Source: Candidatus Butyricimonas faecavium
GTDB lineage: Bacteria > Bacteroidota > Bacteroidia > Bacteroidales > Marinifilaceae
DNA length: 64,000 nt
Direction of reading: 5' to 3'
Assembly: GCA_944321125.1 (NCBI GenBank)
Contig: CALUKD010000012.1
Location: 1 to 64,000, forward strand
Numbering within the stretch: position 1 is the first letter of the stretch; each line of letters opens with the position of its first letter. This document shows, piece after piece, positions 18,150 to 28,203 of this stretch. Made by a program: the position numbers and the translations under genes. The notes under the pieces are model-generated. The model was not told the DNA's origin and ran no database searches. It saw nothing but the letters and a program-made list of their open reading frames with translations.

Positions 18150-18722
18150 ATGCTGAATATTGCATTGTTTGGCCCTCCAGGAGCCGGGAAAGGTACTCAG
18201 GCGAAAAAGATCGTTGAAAAATACAATTTGGCGCATCTTTCAACAGGGGAGATGATTCGTAAAGAGATTGCCGAAGGAACAGATTTCGGTAAAATGGCCG
18301 CCGGAATTATTAATAAAGGTGAGTTATTGTCTGATGAATTCGTGGTAGCATTAATCAAAAACAGTATAGAACACCACAAGGGGGTAGATGGTTTTTTGTT
18401 TGATGGTTTCCCAAGAACGGTTAGACAAGCCGAGATTCTTGATGAAATGTTGGCCAAAACGGGGCATCCGTTGAGTGCATTGGTGAGTATCGATGTTCCT
18501 CATGACGAGTTAATGCGCCGTATGTTGGAGCGTGCTAAGATTGAAGGACGAGCCGATGACAACGAGGAAGTGATTGAAAATCGTTTCCGCGAGTATAAGG
18601 CAAAAACACTGCCTGTGGCTGATCATTACAAGGTTCAGAAAAAACATTTTTCGGTGAATGGACATGGTACCGTGGAAGATGTATTTCAGGCTATAACCAA
18701 AATACTCGAAGAGATAAGGTAG
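18150..18722 (+). CDS. adk: Adenylate kinase
   Basis: It catalyses ATP + AMP to 2 ADP in the cytoplasm. The 190-residue protein has the P-loop GPPGAGKGT at residues 8-16, the AMP-binding stretch LSTGEMIR, the signature FDGFPRT and a short LID (LERAKIEGRADDN) without zinc-binding cysteines, as in other short adenylate kinases. The ATG at 18150 starts MLNIALFGPPG directly before the P-loop strand. It is monocistronic, with a terminator right after it. Confidence 0.97.
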   Translation: MLNIALFGPPGAGKGTQAKKIVEKYNLAHLSTGEMIRKEIAEGTDFGKMAAGIINKGELLSDEFVVALIKNSIEHHKGVDGFLFDGFPRTVRQAEILDEMLAKTGHPLSALVSIDVPHDELMRRMLERAKIEGRADDNEEVIENRFREYKAKTLPVADHYKVQKKHFSVNGHGTVEDVFQAITKILEEIR

Positions 18723-18743
18723 GGTATATCGGAAAATAAAATG

Positions 18744-18778
18744 AAGAGAGGTTGTCGATGAGACTAACCTCTCTTTTG
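18744..18778 (+). terminator. Terminator after adk
   Basis: A perfect 10-bp inverted repeat (AAGAGAGGTT/AACCTCTCTT, 18744-18753 and 18766-18775) has a 12-nt loop and a T-rich tail. Confidence 0.8.
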
Positions 18779-18879
18779 TTTTAGGCGATAAATAATTTTA
18801 CATTGATTGTTAGCTTAAGGATAATTTTAACAATAGAATTAGTAACTATTTTATGGTTACAGAAAATTTACGAATGCTT

Positions 18880-18910
18880 TTTGGGGAAAAGTATTTATTT
18901 GCTATTTTTG
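18880..18910 (+). promoter_or_regulatory. Housekeeping-type promoter of the ECF sigma gene
   Basis: TTTG at 18880-18883 and TATTTTTG at 18903-18910 are separated by 19 nt, matching the Bacteroidota consensus TTTG-N19-TAnnTTTG. It lies about 44 nt before the GTG start at 18954. Confidence 0.65.
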
Positions 18911-18953
18911 TAATAAAGATGTGTTAATCGATTACAATTTAGGATAATGTAAA

Positions 18954-19535
18954 GTGAATGGTTCTAGATTAAATAGGAATCAAAAAATATGTATCGTATT
19001 ACATTCCGATGATCCCAAAGGAATGGAAATGCTTTTTGATACCTATTATAGTACTTTAGTTGTGTTGGCAGATACATTCTTGCACGATATGGATTCTGCA
19101 GAAGATATAGTACAAGAGCTTTTTATTGATATTTGGGAGGATAAGATTTATCGAAAATTGAAGTCTGAGACCTTGGATTCTTTTTTGTATATTTCCGTAC
19201 GTAATCGTTGTTTGAAGAAAATTGAGAAACAGGATGTGTTTCGTCATGTAATGTCGCTTGATCAAGTGGATATTATTTTTGAGGAATACAATGAGCGGTA
19301 TGATATAATAGTTTCGAGGGTATTGGAAGAAATTACTCAATTACCGGAACGAAGCAGAGAAGTTATGAAATGCGTTTTCGTGGAGGGAATGAAATACCGA
19401 GAGGTGGCAGAGCTTTACGGGATTTCCATTTCAACAGTGAAGACATTGTTGGGTAATTCCGTGAGAAAATTGAGAGAACGCTTGAATAAAGAAATGTACG
19501 CTGGTTTTTTACTTTTGTTTTGTCGGCAGGAATAA
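18954..19535 (+). CDS. ECF RNA polymerase sigma factor (FecI-like)
   Basis: A 193-residue sigma-70 family member. Region 2 lies at about residues 25-90 (DMDSAEDIVQELFIDIWED) and region 4 HTH at about 130-180 (YREVAELYGISISTVKTLL). The start is GTG 18954; the first in-frame ATG would cut into region 2. It is followed 81 nt later by a FecR-type anti-sigma and then SusC/SusD, the classic arrangement in which the outer-membrane receptor signals through FecR to release the sigma factor, which then transcribes the uptake genes. Confidence 0.93.
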   Translation: MNGSRLNRNQKICIVLHSDDPKGMEMLFDTYYSTLVVLADTFLHDMDSAEDIVQELFIDIWEDKIYRKLKSETLDSFLYISVRNRCLKKIEKQDVFRHVMSLDQVDIIFEEYNERYDIIVSRVLEEITQLPERSREVMKCVFVEGMKYREVAELYGISISTVKTLLGNSVRKLRERLNKEMYAGFLLLFCRQE

Positions 19536-19616
19536 AATAAATTAAATTTTTTATCTAAAACCATTAGACCTTTTTTTAGTTTTCCGGTATTATTAATGAA
19601 AAATTAATTGTACTTT

Positions 19617-20792
19617 ATGGAAAAGGAACATACAGAAGAGGAAATGGAATCTCGTTTATTGGCTTATTTCAACGGGGAATTGGATGAAGAGGAACGTCGT
19701 ATGGTAGAGCGTTGGGTGGAAGAAAGATCAGAGAATCGAAAGGTTTTCGAGATCTTTATGAGAGATTGTCAGCATATTCGTTGGGTAGAAAAAGAACAAC
19801 GTGTAAACCTTGTACGTGGAAAGATACTTATGATGCGTCGTATCCGTCGAGCGAAGATTCGTCAAATTTATTATAAAGTGGCTGTTTCGATAACGATAAT
19901 CATTACTTTAGGAGGGGTGTATTTATTAAATAGTCCTGCTAAAGAAGATAAATTAGCAGATAAGATTGAAACGATTCATCCGGGATCTCCGAAAGCAAAG
20001 TTGGTTCTTTCTTCTGGAGAGATAGTTGATTTAATGCGTGATACGGGGGAGGTAATCCGGGAACAAGATGGATCTTTCGTAAAGGTGAAAGAAAAAGGGG
20101 GACTTATTTATGATACCTCTAAAGTTGTTTCAAAAACGGAGCAATTATTATATAATAAAATTATTGTACCTCGCGGAGGAGAATTTTTTGTGACGCTGAC
20201 GGATGGAACGAGTGTTTGGTTGAATGCAGATTCTGAATTAGAATACCCTGTGCAGTTTGCAAAAAATAGTCGGGAAGTTCGATTGAAAGGAGAAGCATAT
20301 TTTGTGGTACGTGAAGATATAGGGCGGCCTTTTGTAGTACATTCCGGAGAATATAGTTTGCGGGTGTACGGGACAGAGTTTAACTTGAATGCTTATAAGT
20401 TAGATGAGATACAAGCCGTTTTGGTAGAGGGATCCATCGGATTTAGAGCAAATGAAACAACCTTGGAAAAGCAATTGAAACCAAATCAGTTGGCTGTAGT
20501 GAATGTTTTTACTGGGGAATCGAAGATTATGAATGTAGACGTGTACCCGTATATTGCATGGAAAAATCAAGATATTGTTTTTGTGAATGAGCGTTTGGAA
20601 TCGATTATGGACAAAATAGCTCGGTGGTATGATGTGGATGTTTTTTTCAAGAGAGAATCGTTAAAAGAGGTTCGATTTTATGGAAATATGCAGCGATATG
20701 CAGATATAGGGGAACTACTATCTTTATTGGAAAAAATTTCAGATGTTCACTTTAGTATAAAAGGAAGGACGGTGATTGTTAGTGATAAATAA
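19617..20792 (+). CDS. FecR-family anti-sigma factor/sensor
   Basis: A 391-residue inner-membrane protein. The N-terminal cytoplasmic helical region (about 1-75) should bind the sigma factor. One membrane segment follows (VAVSITIIITLGGVYLL, about 85-105). The periplasmic FecR domain (about 165-260) contains PRGGEFFVTLTDGTSVWLNA, and a C-terminal DUF4974-type domain ends the protein. The ATG at 19617 is preferred to TTG 19608. It is expected to receive the substrate-loaded signal from the SusC-type receptor encoded next through that receptor's STN domain. Confidence 0.93.
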   Translation: MEKEHTEEEMESRLLAYFNGELDEEERRMVERWVEERSENRKVFEIFMRDCQHIRWVEKEQRVNLVRGKILMMRRIRRAKIRQIYYKVAVSITIIITLGGVYLLNSPAKEDKLADKIETIHPGSPKAKLVLSSGEIVDLMRDTGEVIREQDGSFVKVKEKGGLIYDTSKVVSKTEQLLYNKIIVPRGGEFFVTLTDGTSVWLNADSELEYPVQFAKNSREVRLKGEAYFVVREDIGRPFVVHSGEYSLRVYGTEFNLNAYKLDEIQAVLVEGSIGFRANETTLEKQLKPNQLAVVNVFTGESKIMNVDVYPYIAWKNQDIVFVNERLESIMDKIARWYDVDVFFKRESLKEVRFYGNMQRYADIGELLSLLEKISDVHFSIKGRTVIVSDK

Positions 20793-20794
20793 AA

Positions 20795-20817
20795 CGGAGA
20801 GTTGTGGCGACTCTCCG
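20795..20817. other. Hairpin between FecR and SusC genes
   Basis: A perfect 8-bp stem (CGGAGAGT/ACTCTCCG) has a 7-nt loop. On the plus strand no T-run follows, so it is not an obvious terminator for the FecR gene. Read on the minus strand it is followed by TTTTATTT, so it might instead stop antisense transcription. A role in processing the operon mRNA is also possible. Confidence 0.45.
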
Positions 20818-20890
20818 AATAATAGTAATTGATAACTCATCTTGCAGGATGTGGCTATCGTGTTTAACTATAAAATTTAATTACAAATTT

Positions 20891-23800
20891 ATGAAAAAAA
20901 AGAGAATGTTGTACCTCTTTCGAACAAGAGTGTACGGAAAAATCTGGAAAATTATGAAATTATGTGTCATTTTTGTCATGTTTTTTGTGTTTGCTGTATC
21001 AGCTAGAAGTCTGGGACAGAAACAGATTGTAACACTAGAATTGACGAATGTCAGCTTGTATGAATTGTTTGATGCAATTCATAAGCAGACAGGACTACGT
21101 TTTTTGTATAATGCGGAACAGATGAAGGCGGTTCCTTCGGTTGACGTTAGTGTGAAGAATAAAAAGGTATGTGATGTATTGACAGATGTACTTGCAGGTA
21201 CACCTTTAACAACCGTTTTCGACAAGGATTTGGGTATGCTCGTTAAACGTACGGAGGCTCCACAACAAAAGGCTAAAGAAATTAAAATTGTCGGGAAAGT
21301 GACAGACACGCAGAAACAGCCAATACCGGGGGTGACAGTGGTTGTTAAAGGTACTACATTGGGGACTGTAACAGATCAAAGTGGAATGTATGCATTGGGA
21401 TTACCTCAAATGAAAGAAGATTTTTTATTGGTATATTCATTTGTCGGAATGGAGTCTCAAGAAATAAAGTATCAAGGGAAGGACACGATCAACGTGGTAA
21501 TGAAGGAAGACGTGAAACAGGTAGATGAGGTGGTTGTTACGGGTATATTTACTCGTAAGAAAGAGAGTTTTACAGGTTCTTCAACAACATTTACGACAAA
21601 AGAATTGAAGATGGTAGGTAATTCTAATGTTTTACAAAGTTTGAAGACATTAGATCCAGCTTTTGCAATCATGGAAAACAATGAATTTGGTTCAGATCCG
21701 AATCATTTGCCAAATATCGAGATTCGTGGTAAGACTAGTGTCATTGGTTTGACAGAGGAATATAATACAGACCCTAATCAACCGTTATTTATATTAGACG
21801 GTTTTGAATCTACTTTGGCAACAATTAGTGATTTGAGTATGGATCGAGTGGCAAGTATTACTATTTTGAAGGATGCTGCAGCCACTGCAATTTATGGGGC
21901 GAAAGCAGCTAATGGTGTTGTTGTAGTAGAAACGAAAGTACCGGAAGCCGGGCAGTTAAAATTAAATTATAATGGAAACTTGAACTTTACTTTTGCTGAT
22001 TTATCAGATTACAATTTGATGAATGCTGAGGAAAAATTGGAATATGAATTACTATGTGGTGCGATTTACCAGAGCATGGGGCCTGATGGATATTTGGGAT
22101 CTGTTGCACAAGAAATTAAATATAATAATCGTTTAGCCGAGGTCCGACGAGGTGTGGACACCTATTGGTTGAATGAACCTTTACGTTTTGCTACAACTCA
22201 TAAGCATAATGTGTTTCTCGAAGGTGGTGACGGGATTTTTCGTTATGGTGTAGGTTTGAGTTATGGTAAGACTCAAGGTGTAATGAAAGGATCCGATCGA
22301 GATGTAGTAAATGGAAATGTGCGGTTGATTTACCGAAAGGGCCAATTGTCATTTAATAATACATTCAACATTGATTATACGCTGGCAAAAAGGGAAAGTG
22401 TTCCATTCTCTAGGTTTGCCCAAGTAAACCCTTATTTCCGAAAAACAGACGAGAATGGAGATCCCGTAAAAATTCTGGAATCTTATTCTTATTTGGATAT
22501 TTCTACATTTTCAGTAAAAACGGAAAATGTATATGGACCTTATTATGATTTATGTAATAACAATTTTGATCATACAAAGAACTTTGGTTTTACGAATAAT
22601 TTTGAAGTGAACTGGCGGCCAATAGAGGAATTGCAGGTGCGGGGAAAGATTGGGTTAAATAAATCAAATGAGTTAGCTCAAAAATTTTCTTCTCCTTTTA
22701 ATGCTGCATACGTGGGGAGTGAGGACGATAAAAAGGGTGAGTATACAGAGTCCAATAAACATATATTTGGATATGATGGAGATTTGAGCATTACTTATGG
22801 CAAATTGTTAGCTGAGGCTCACATGGTAAATGCTGTTGCCGGAATGCGTTTTACTCAGTCGTCTTCAGATATAAGTGGTTACACGATGCGTGGTTTTATT
22901 GATGATGAGTTTTCAAATCCGCTTTTTGCTCAAGATTATAATAAAGATAGTAAGGTATATCAAGAAGTGAAACGCAGAACAGCTAGTTATTATGTGAATT
23001 TAGGTTATTCTTATCGGAATCGTTATTTGTTTGATGCTAGTTGGAGAGCCGATGGTGCTTCTGTTTTTGGGGTAAACAAATTATTTACAAATACTTGGTC
23101 TGTTGGCTTGGGATGGAATGTGCATAATGAAGCTTTTTTTGAAGGGATAGATTGGATAGATCAATTGAAATTGAGAGCTTCTATAGGAAATCCCGGTAAC
23201 CAGAATTTTGATGCCTATATTGCAATGAAAATTTACGAGTATAATAATCACCATACTAATCCGTGGGGTGTAAGTACATTGATCAAGACGTTCGGAAACG
23301 AGAATTTAGAATGGCAAAAAACGTTAGATCGTAATATAGGTTTAGATTTGTATTTATTGGATAATCGTTTACGGATGAATTTTGATTATTTTTCTAAGAA
23401 AACAGACCCTCTATTAGTATATGTAGGGATGCCTTCATCAACGGGAACGACTTCTTCACCCACTAATGTCGGGGAGCAATTGACGAATGGATACACGATC
23501 ATGTTGAATTATGCAATTATGAAACGAGAAGATGTGCTTTGGTCTGTAAATGCTACATTACGCCATTTAACTTCTGAGTATCGGAATGTTAGTCAGTACT
23601 TAGATAAGTTTAACACGGATAATAAATCGAAAAATATGTTGAGATACTATGATGGTGGTAGTCCTTCTGACCTGTGGGCGGTTCGTTCAGCTGGTATTGA
23701 TGCCATTACGGGACGTGAAATTTTTATTCGTAAAAATGGAACCCAAACCTTCACACATAGTTATGATGACGAAGTTGTGGTTGGGAATAGTGATCCCGAT

Positions 23801-24253
23801 TTTGAAGGAGTTGTCGGAACTTCTTTCTACTATAAAGGTTTTTCTATTTCAGCTAATTTCCGTTATCGAGTGGGAGGACAAATTTTTCTTTCTACGTTAT
23901 ATGAGAAAGTTGAAAATATTTCTGTAGACGATGCCTATTATAATCAAGACAAGCGAGCTCTGTATGATCGTTGGAAACAACCTGGTGATAATGCTAAATT
24001 TAAAGCTATTTCAACCACAGATGAGACTCCGATGTCTTCCCGTTTTGTTGCAGACAATAATGTTTTCTCGGGAGAATCTATTTCGATGGGATACGAGTCT
24101 CAAGGGAAATGGTTGCGAGTTATCGGGGCTTCTTCATTTAACGTGAGAGTTTATATGAATGATATTTTTAGAGTGTCTACCGTGAAAAATGAGCGAGGTA
24201 TTGATTACCCGTTTGCACGTTCGGTCTCTATGTCTTTAGGTTTGAGATTTTAA
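20891..24253 (+). CDS. SusC/RagA-family TonB-linked outer-membrane receptor with STN signalling domain
   Basis: A 1120-residue TonB-dependent transporter. A basic N-terminus and signal sequence (about 1-45) lead into an STN domain (about 48-115: VTLELTNVSLYELFDAI) that signals to FecR. A carboxypeptidase-regulatory-like domain follows (about 135-210), then the plug with VDEVVVTG and the SusC signature around PLFILDGFE and ILKDAAATAIYGAKAANGV. The large C-terminal barrel ends in an aromatic residue (GLRF). The ATG at 20891 is used; the GTG-initiated extension at 20804 overlaps the hairpin and is unlikely. It pairs with the SusD-type lipoprotein encoded 11 nt downstream. The substrate is unknown: no glycan-degrading enzyme is present. 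Confidence 0.95.
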   Translation: MKKKRMLYLFRTRVYGKIWKIMKLCVIFVMFFVFAVSARSLGQKQIVTLELTNVSLYELFDAIHKQTGLRFLYNAEQMKAVPSVDVSVKNKKVCDVLTDVLAGTPLTTVFDKDLGMLVKRTEAPQQKAKEIKIVGKVTDTQKQPIPGVTVVVKGTTLGTVTDQSGMYALGLPQMKEDFLLVYSFVGMESQEIKYQGKDTINVVMKEDVKQVDEVVVTGIFTRKKESFTGSSTTFTTKELKMVGNSNVLQSLKTLDPAFAIMENNEFGSDPNHLPNIEIRGKTSVIGLTEEYNTDPNQPLFILDGFESTLATISDLSMDRVASITILKDAAATAIYGAKAANGVVVVETKVPEAGQLKLNYNGNLNFTFADLSDYNLMNAEEKLEYELLCGAIYQSMGPDGYLGSVAQEIKYNNRLAEVRRGVDTYWLNEPLRFATTHKHNVFLEGGDGIFRYGVGLSYGKTQGVMKGSDRDVVNGNVRLIYRKGQLSFNNTFNIDYTLAKRESVPFSRFAQVNPYFRKTDENGDPVKILESYSYLDISTFSVKTENVYGPYYDLCNNNFDHTKNFGFTNNFEVNWRPIEELQVRGKIGLNKSNELAQKFSSPFNAAYVGSEDDKKGEYTESNKHIFGYDGDLSITYGKLLAEAHMVNAVAGMRFTQSSSDISGYTMRGFIDDEFSNPLFAQDYNKDSKVYQEVKRRTASYYVNLGYSYRNRYLFDASWRADGASVFGVNKLFTNTWSVGLGWNVHNEAFFEGIDWIDQLKLRASIGNPGNQNFDAYIAMKIYEYNNHHTNPWGVSTLIKTFGNENLEWQKTLDRNIGLDLYLLDNRLRMNFDYFSKKTDPLLVYVGMPSSTGTTSSPTNVGEQLTNGYTIMLNYAIMKREDVLWSVNATLRHLTSEYRNVSQYLDKFNTDNKSKNMLRYYDGGSPSDLWAVRSAGIDAITGREIFIRKNGTQTFTHSYDDEVVVGNSDPDFEGVVGTSFYYKGFSISANFRYRVGGQIFLSTLYEKVENISVDDAYYNQDKRALYDRWKQPGDNAKFKAISTTDETPMSSRFVADNNVFSGESISMGYESQGKWLRVIGASSFNVRVYMNDIFRVSTVKNERGIDYPFARSVSMSLGLRF

Positions 24254-24264
24254 AATGATTTAAG

Positions 24265-25743
24265 ATGAAAAAACTGAAATATATAATAAGTAATGGATTG
24301 GTTATTATACTAATGTCCTTGTGTTCCTGCGAGTCTTGGATTAACGTTACACCTTCAGATCGTTTGTCCGAAGGAATGCTTTTTGAGGATCGGGAAGGGT
24401 TTGTGAAAGCGTTGAACGGTGTTTATATAGAATTAAATACAAGCCAATTGTACGGACTGGATTTAACAGCAGGGGCTTTGGATGCAATGGGACAGTATTA
24501 TACAAATTCATCATCATCATTGCACGCTTACTATCAATATATAAAGTTAGTTTTTACAGGAGCAAATGAAAAAACTTTATTTGATAACATGTGGAAAAAA
24601 TGCTATTTAGTGATAGCAAATTGTAACACGATTATTGAAAAATGCGGGGAGAAAAATGATAATTTGCCTGAACCTTATTTCAGTATGATTAAAGGAGAAG
24701 CTTTGGCATTACGTGCTATGCTGCATTTTGATATGTTGCGACTTTTTGGTCCGATTCCTTCCGAGTTAAGTAAAGAAAGTATTCCTTATCAAACAACATC
24801 TAAACAACAAATATCACCTCTGTTATCAGGGACTGAGGTGTTAGCATTGGTGAAAAAGGATTTGGAGGAAGCTTTGGATTTATTAGAAATCTCTGATCCC
24901 TACTTGGCTGAAAATAAGAATGTGTATGACGATACTGATGTTAATTATCGTCAATTTCGAATGAATTACTATGCCGTGAAGGCTCTATTGGCTAGAGTCT
25001 ATTTATGGGAAGGGGATAGAAATTCAGCATATACTACTGCAATAGAGATTTTGAAAGCAGTCCGGCAACCAGGTATGGAGTTGTTCCCGTTTGTAACTAA
25101 TGCAGCGGCAACGAATAGCTCTACTCCCGATCGGGTATTTTCAACTGAGGTTTTATTTGGTTGTTATAATTCTTCCAGAGAGACAATTCATGAAACATTG
25201 TTTGCACCCACTCTTGAAACGACGAGTATTTTAACTTTTGCTGGTACCTTGAATAGTGGGCGGGTTGAAGAGTTATACGATGATAAGAATGATTATCGCT
25301 ACAAGATTTGGGCGACTTATAATAATAACGGAAACTCTGTTTTATATCATCGGAAATATGAGGATTTTGAGGATAATTCAGGTTCGAAAACTTATCGCTA
25401 TATGGTACCCTTAATCCGGTTGAGTGAGGTATATTTAATTGCGGCTGAATGCTGTGATGATTTGGATGAAGCTATTGGTTATTTGAATACACTCCGAAAT
25501 GCCAGAAATTGTTTCAGTGTTTATCCGACAGTTGATGTTTTGAAAAATTATATTACTTCAGAATATCGAAAAGAGATGTTAGGTGAGGGACAAATGTTCT
25601 TTTTCTATAAACGGAAAGAGATGGTGAATATTCCCGATGGAACACAGGCAAGCGGTACAATGAATGTTGAGTTGAACAAATATGTTATTCCGTTACCGGA
25701 TAGTGAAACGAGTCAAAGAACAAGTACAGATATTTCTAAATAA
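24265..25743 (+). CDS. SusD/RagB-family substrate-binding lipoprotein
   Basis: A 492-residue surface lipoprotein with lipobox (MSLCSC, Cys near residue 20). It has TPR-like helical repeats and the SusD-typical stretch KGEALALRAMLHFDMLRLFG (about 140-160). The C-terminal part has the family's PLIRLSEVYLIAAEC and EYRKEMLGEGQMFFFYKR. It forms the lid on the SusC-type barrel encoded 11 nt upstream. Its ligand cannot be predicted from sequence. Confidence 0.95.
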   Translation: MKKLKYIISNGLVIILMSLCSCESWINVTPSDRLSEGMLFEDREGFVKALNGVYIELNTSQLYGLDLTAGALDAMGQYYTNSSSSLHAYYQYIKLVFTGANEKTLFDNMWKKCYLVIANCNTIIEKCGEKNDNLPEPYFSMIKGEALALRAMLHFDMLRLFGPIPSELSKESIPYQTTSKQQISPLLSGTEVLALVKKDLEEALDLLEISDPYLAENKNVYDDTDVNYRQFRMNYYAVKALLARVYLWEGDRNSAYTTAIEILKAVRQPGMELFPFVTNAAATNSSTPDRVFSTEVLFGCYNSSRETIHETLFAPTLETTSILTFAGTLNSGRVEELYDDKNDYRYKIWATYNNNGNSVLYHRKYEDFEDNSGSKTYRYMVPLIRLSEVYLIAAECCDDLDEAIGYLNTLRNARNCFSVYPTVDVLKNYITSEYRKEMLGEGQMFFFYKRKEMVNIPDGTQASGTMNVELNKYVIPLPDSETSQRTSTDISK

Positions 25744-25749
25744 TAAATT

Positions 25750-26622
25750 ATGAAAAAGATACTTTATTATATAATGATGTTACCGATTTTTTTATCGGGG
25801 TGCGAAAAAGATTTGATGGATTATGAAGGATTGGAGGGTGTGTATTTTGCGGTACAATGGGGAGACTCATGGGGTAGTGAACTTACATGGCCTTACCAAC
25901 CTTACACGAACGTGCAATTTATACAACTTGGAGATGCTGATACTGCTACAGTTAATCTAAAAGTGATGGTCACAGGTTCGGTGAAAGATTATGATCGTAC
26001 TTTTCGGGTAGAAGTAAATCCGGATAGTACGACAGCGGTAGTGAATGTGGACTATTTACCATTAGAAAATGATATCGTAATTAAAGCCGGGGAATATATG
26101 GCGATGGTTCCGGTCAGATTAATACGTACCGAGGCCCTTCAACATGAGGAAAAGATTATAGGGTTGAAATTGGTTGCGAATCAGTATTTTACCCTTGCTT
26201 TCCCGGAATGGGATGCTGTAAAGGGTTTTAATAGTGGCGATATTCATGAACGCTTTGACGCATCCCTACATGAAATTCGGTTTAGTGACATGATGGTTAG
26301 ACCAACAGTATGGACAGGAACGGATAGTTCGCCCTATAATGATGGTGCAGAATCGGGATTATGGGGAGCTTTTAGTCGTAAAAAGTTAGAGATGATCTGT
26401 GAACGTTTTGATTTAACCTATAATGATTTTATGAGTACAACAACAATGCCATTAGTGTTGCAAAATTTAATCGCAAAAACGATGTCTCAACTTTTAATTG
26501 ATAGGTATAATGCTAAAGATCCGGTATTGGAAGATGATGGACGTTTGATGTTTTTTAGCGGCTGTCCTTGGACATCTAAAATAGGAGTACCTTGGGTCCC
26601 CGATGAGGATTATTATGATTAA
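25750..26622 (+). CDS. DUF4843-type lipoprotein
   Basis: A 290-residue predicted lipoprotein (lipobox FLSGC, Cys about 18). From memory of Bacteroidota families, the pattern DYEGLEGVYFAV then V..TGSVKDYDR.F.V.V matches DUF4843, small beta-rich lipoproteins encoded beside SusC/SusD pairs. It follows the SusD-type gene by 6 nt. It is probably an accessory surface lipoprotein of the uptake complex; the role is not known. Confidence 0.8.
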   Translation: MKKILYYIMMLPIFLSGCEKDLMDYEGLEGVYFAVQWGDSWGSELTWPYQPYTNVQFIQLGDADTATVNLKVMVTGSVKDYDRTFRVEVNPDSTTAVVNVDYLPLENDIVIKAGEYMAMVPVRLIRTEALQHEEKIIGLKLVANQYFTLAFPEWDAVKGFNSGDIHERFDASLHEIRFSDMMVRPTVWTGTDSSPYNDGAESGLWGAFSRKKLEMICERFDLTYNDFMSTTTMPLVLQNLIAKTMSQLLIDRYNAKDPVLEDDGRLMFFSGCPWTSKIGVPWVPDEDYYD

Positions 26623-26649
26623 TGTATTATTCTATTAATTGGAAAAATT

Positions 26650-28191
26650 ATGAAAAAAGTATTATATATATTGCTAGGAATTTTATTTATAGCATGTTAT
26701 GATGATAAAGGATCTTATGACTACCACGATATAAACGAAACAACAATAGAGGGTATAGATGGGAGTTATAATGTCACGATGGGAGTAACAACTTTAGAGA
26801 TTGATCCGAAAGTTTCCATGACAATGGCCGATCCTGAAGATACGACACGGTTCCAATATGAATGGAGAGCCAACGTGGCTTATAACAGTACAATATTATT
26901 AGGTACAACCCGTAAATTGAATTATCCAGTAAAATTGGATCCTCGTAATTATACGTTATATTTTAGAGTAATCGATCGTCAAACCGATCTTGTGACTGTT
27001 GCTACAGCTTCGCTTAATGTTGGAGCTCCTTACTCAAGAGGTATCTTGATGATTGGTGAAAACCGAGAAGGTGAAGTTGATGTACAAATGTTGGCAATGA
27101 ACACGGATACTGTATTATGTAAAGATATATTGGCAAATAGTGGTCTACCCGTCTTGAGAGATCCGGTGGATATTATTCATACTGGTTACAATAGTACGGA
27201 TAAAAATATAAAATTATGGGTATTAACGAAATCTCAGGCTTATTTTATGGATCGGATGACGTTTAAAGGGAATGAGACAGATGTTTTTTCAAAACTATTA
27301 TATTTATCTCAATCATATGATTCGGATTTTGTTCCAGTGGATGTTATACCTCGTATTAAAGATAAGGCAGGAAATGTTGCTAGTTCCAGTGATCGGGCTG
27401 TCGTTTGTAGTAACGGGTACATATTTGTCGGTTCATCCTTTATGTTGGGTGGAGATTATTATATGGATCCCGTGAATTGTGAAAGTTCGAATCCCAATGT
27501 TTGGTTAAAAGCCAAGCCTTATTTATTGTATAGCTTGAATAAATACAATGGAATCGTGTGGTATGATGAAACAAATGAACGTTTTATGCGAGTGGCTTCT
27601 TCATATGTCACATCCTCGTCAACAATGGTTGATGTGGAAGGTGATCCGTTCGATTGGGATCAAAGAAAAACAGGACGTACAATGGTATACGGCGAGAATA
27701 CGTTTAACACGGATGGGGGATCTACAGATGGTAATTCCTTTGCTCTTCTTAAAGATGGAGCAGGAGAGTTTTATATTTATAAATTTTATGTATCGTCTAG
27801 TGTGGCAAAGCGAGATAGTTATACGATTAATCGTTCTTTGGCGACAGATTTTGATAAAGCAGATTTTTACGCCTTTTCTTCCCGTCGCACGGTGATATTT
27901 TATACAGTAGGTTCGCGGTTATATGCTTATGATTATAATAAAGGAAATGAAAAATGTTATCTGCTAGAGGATTTCGGTGAAAATCAAATAACTATGTTAA
28001 AATGTGATACACAGATAGAACCTTCTGCTAATCCGATTTATTTGGCGACCTATAATGATACAGATGGAGGTTCGTTGCGTAAATATGATCAAGGAATGGA
28101 CCCGAATAAAGTGGAGGTAATCCCTGTCCCGAACGCTTGTTGGACGGGACTGATAAAGATAAAAAACATGAGTTGGAGAGCTAATAATTAA
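26650..28191 (+). CDS. PKD-like family lipoprotein
   Basis: A 513-residue lipoprotein (lipobox FIACY, Cys about 17). The N-terminal Ig/PKD-like segment (about 25-130) carries RFQYEWRAN and LYFRVID. The remainder is beta-rich and repetitive, perhaps a propeller (RGILMIGENREGEVDVQML; YLATYNDTDGG). This matches the PKD-like family found in the same type of SusC/D loci. It is 27 nt after the DUF4843 gene. It is likely a surface accessory that binds substrate, but no activity can be assigned. Confidence 0.8.
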   Translation: MKKVLYILLGILFIACYDDKGSYDYHDINETTIEGIDGSYNVTMGVTTLEIDPKVSMTMADPEDTTRFQYEWRANVAYNSTILLGTTRKLNYPVKLDPRNYTLYFRVIDRQTDLVTVATASLNVGAPYSRGILMIGENREGEVDVQMLAMNTDTVLCKDILANSGLPVLRDPVDIIHTGYNSTDKNIKLWVLTKSQAYFMDRMTFKGNETDVFSKLLYLSQSYDSDFVPVDVIPRIKDKAGNVASSSDRAVVCSNGYIFVGSSFMLGGDYYMDPVNCESSNPNVWLKAKPYLLYSLNKYNGIVWYDETNERFMRVASSYVTSSSTMVDVEGDPFDWDQRKTGRTMVYGENTFNTDGGSTDGNSFALLKDGAGEFYIYKFYVSSSVAKRDSYTINRSLATDFDKADFYAFSSRRTVIFYTVGSRLYAYDYNKGNEKCYLLEDFGENQITMLKCDTQIEPSANPIYLATYNDTDGGSLRKYDQGMDPNKVEVIPVPNACWTGLIKIKNMSWRANN

Positions 28192-28203
28192 AAAATATAG
28201 ACT

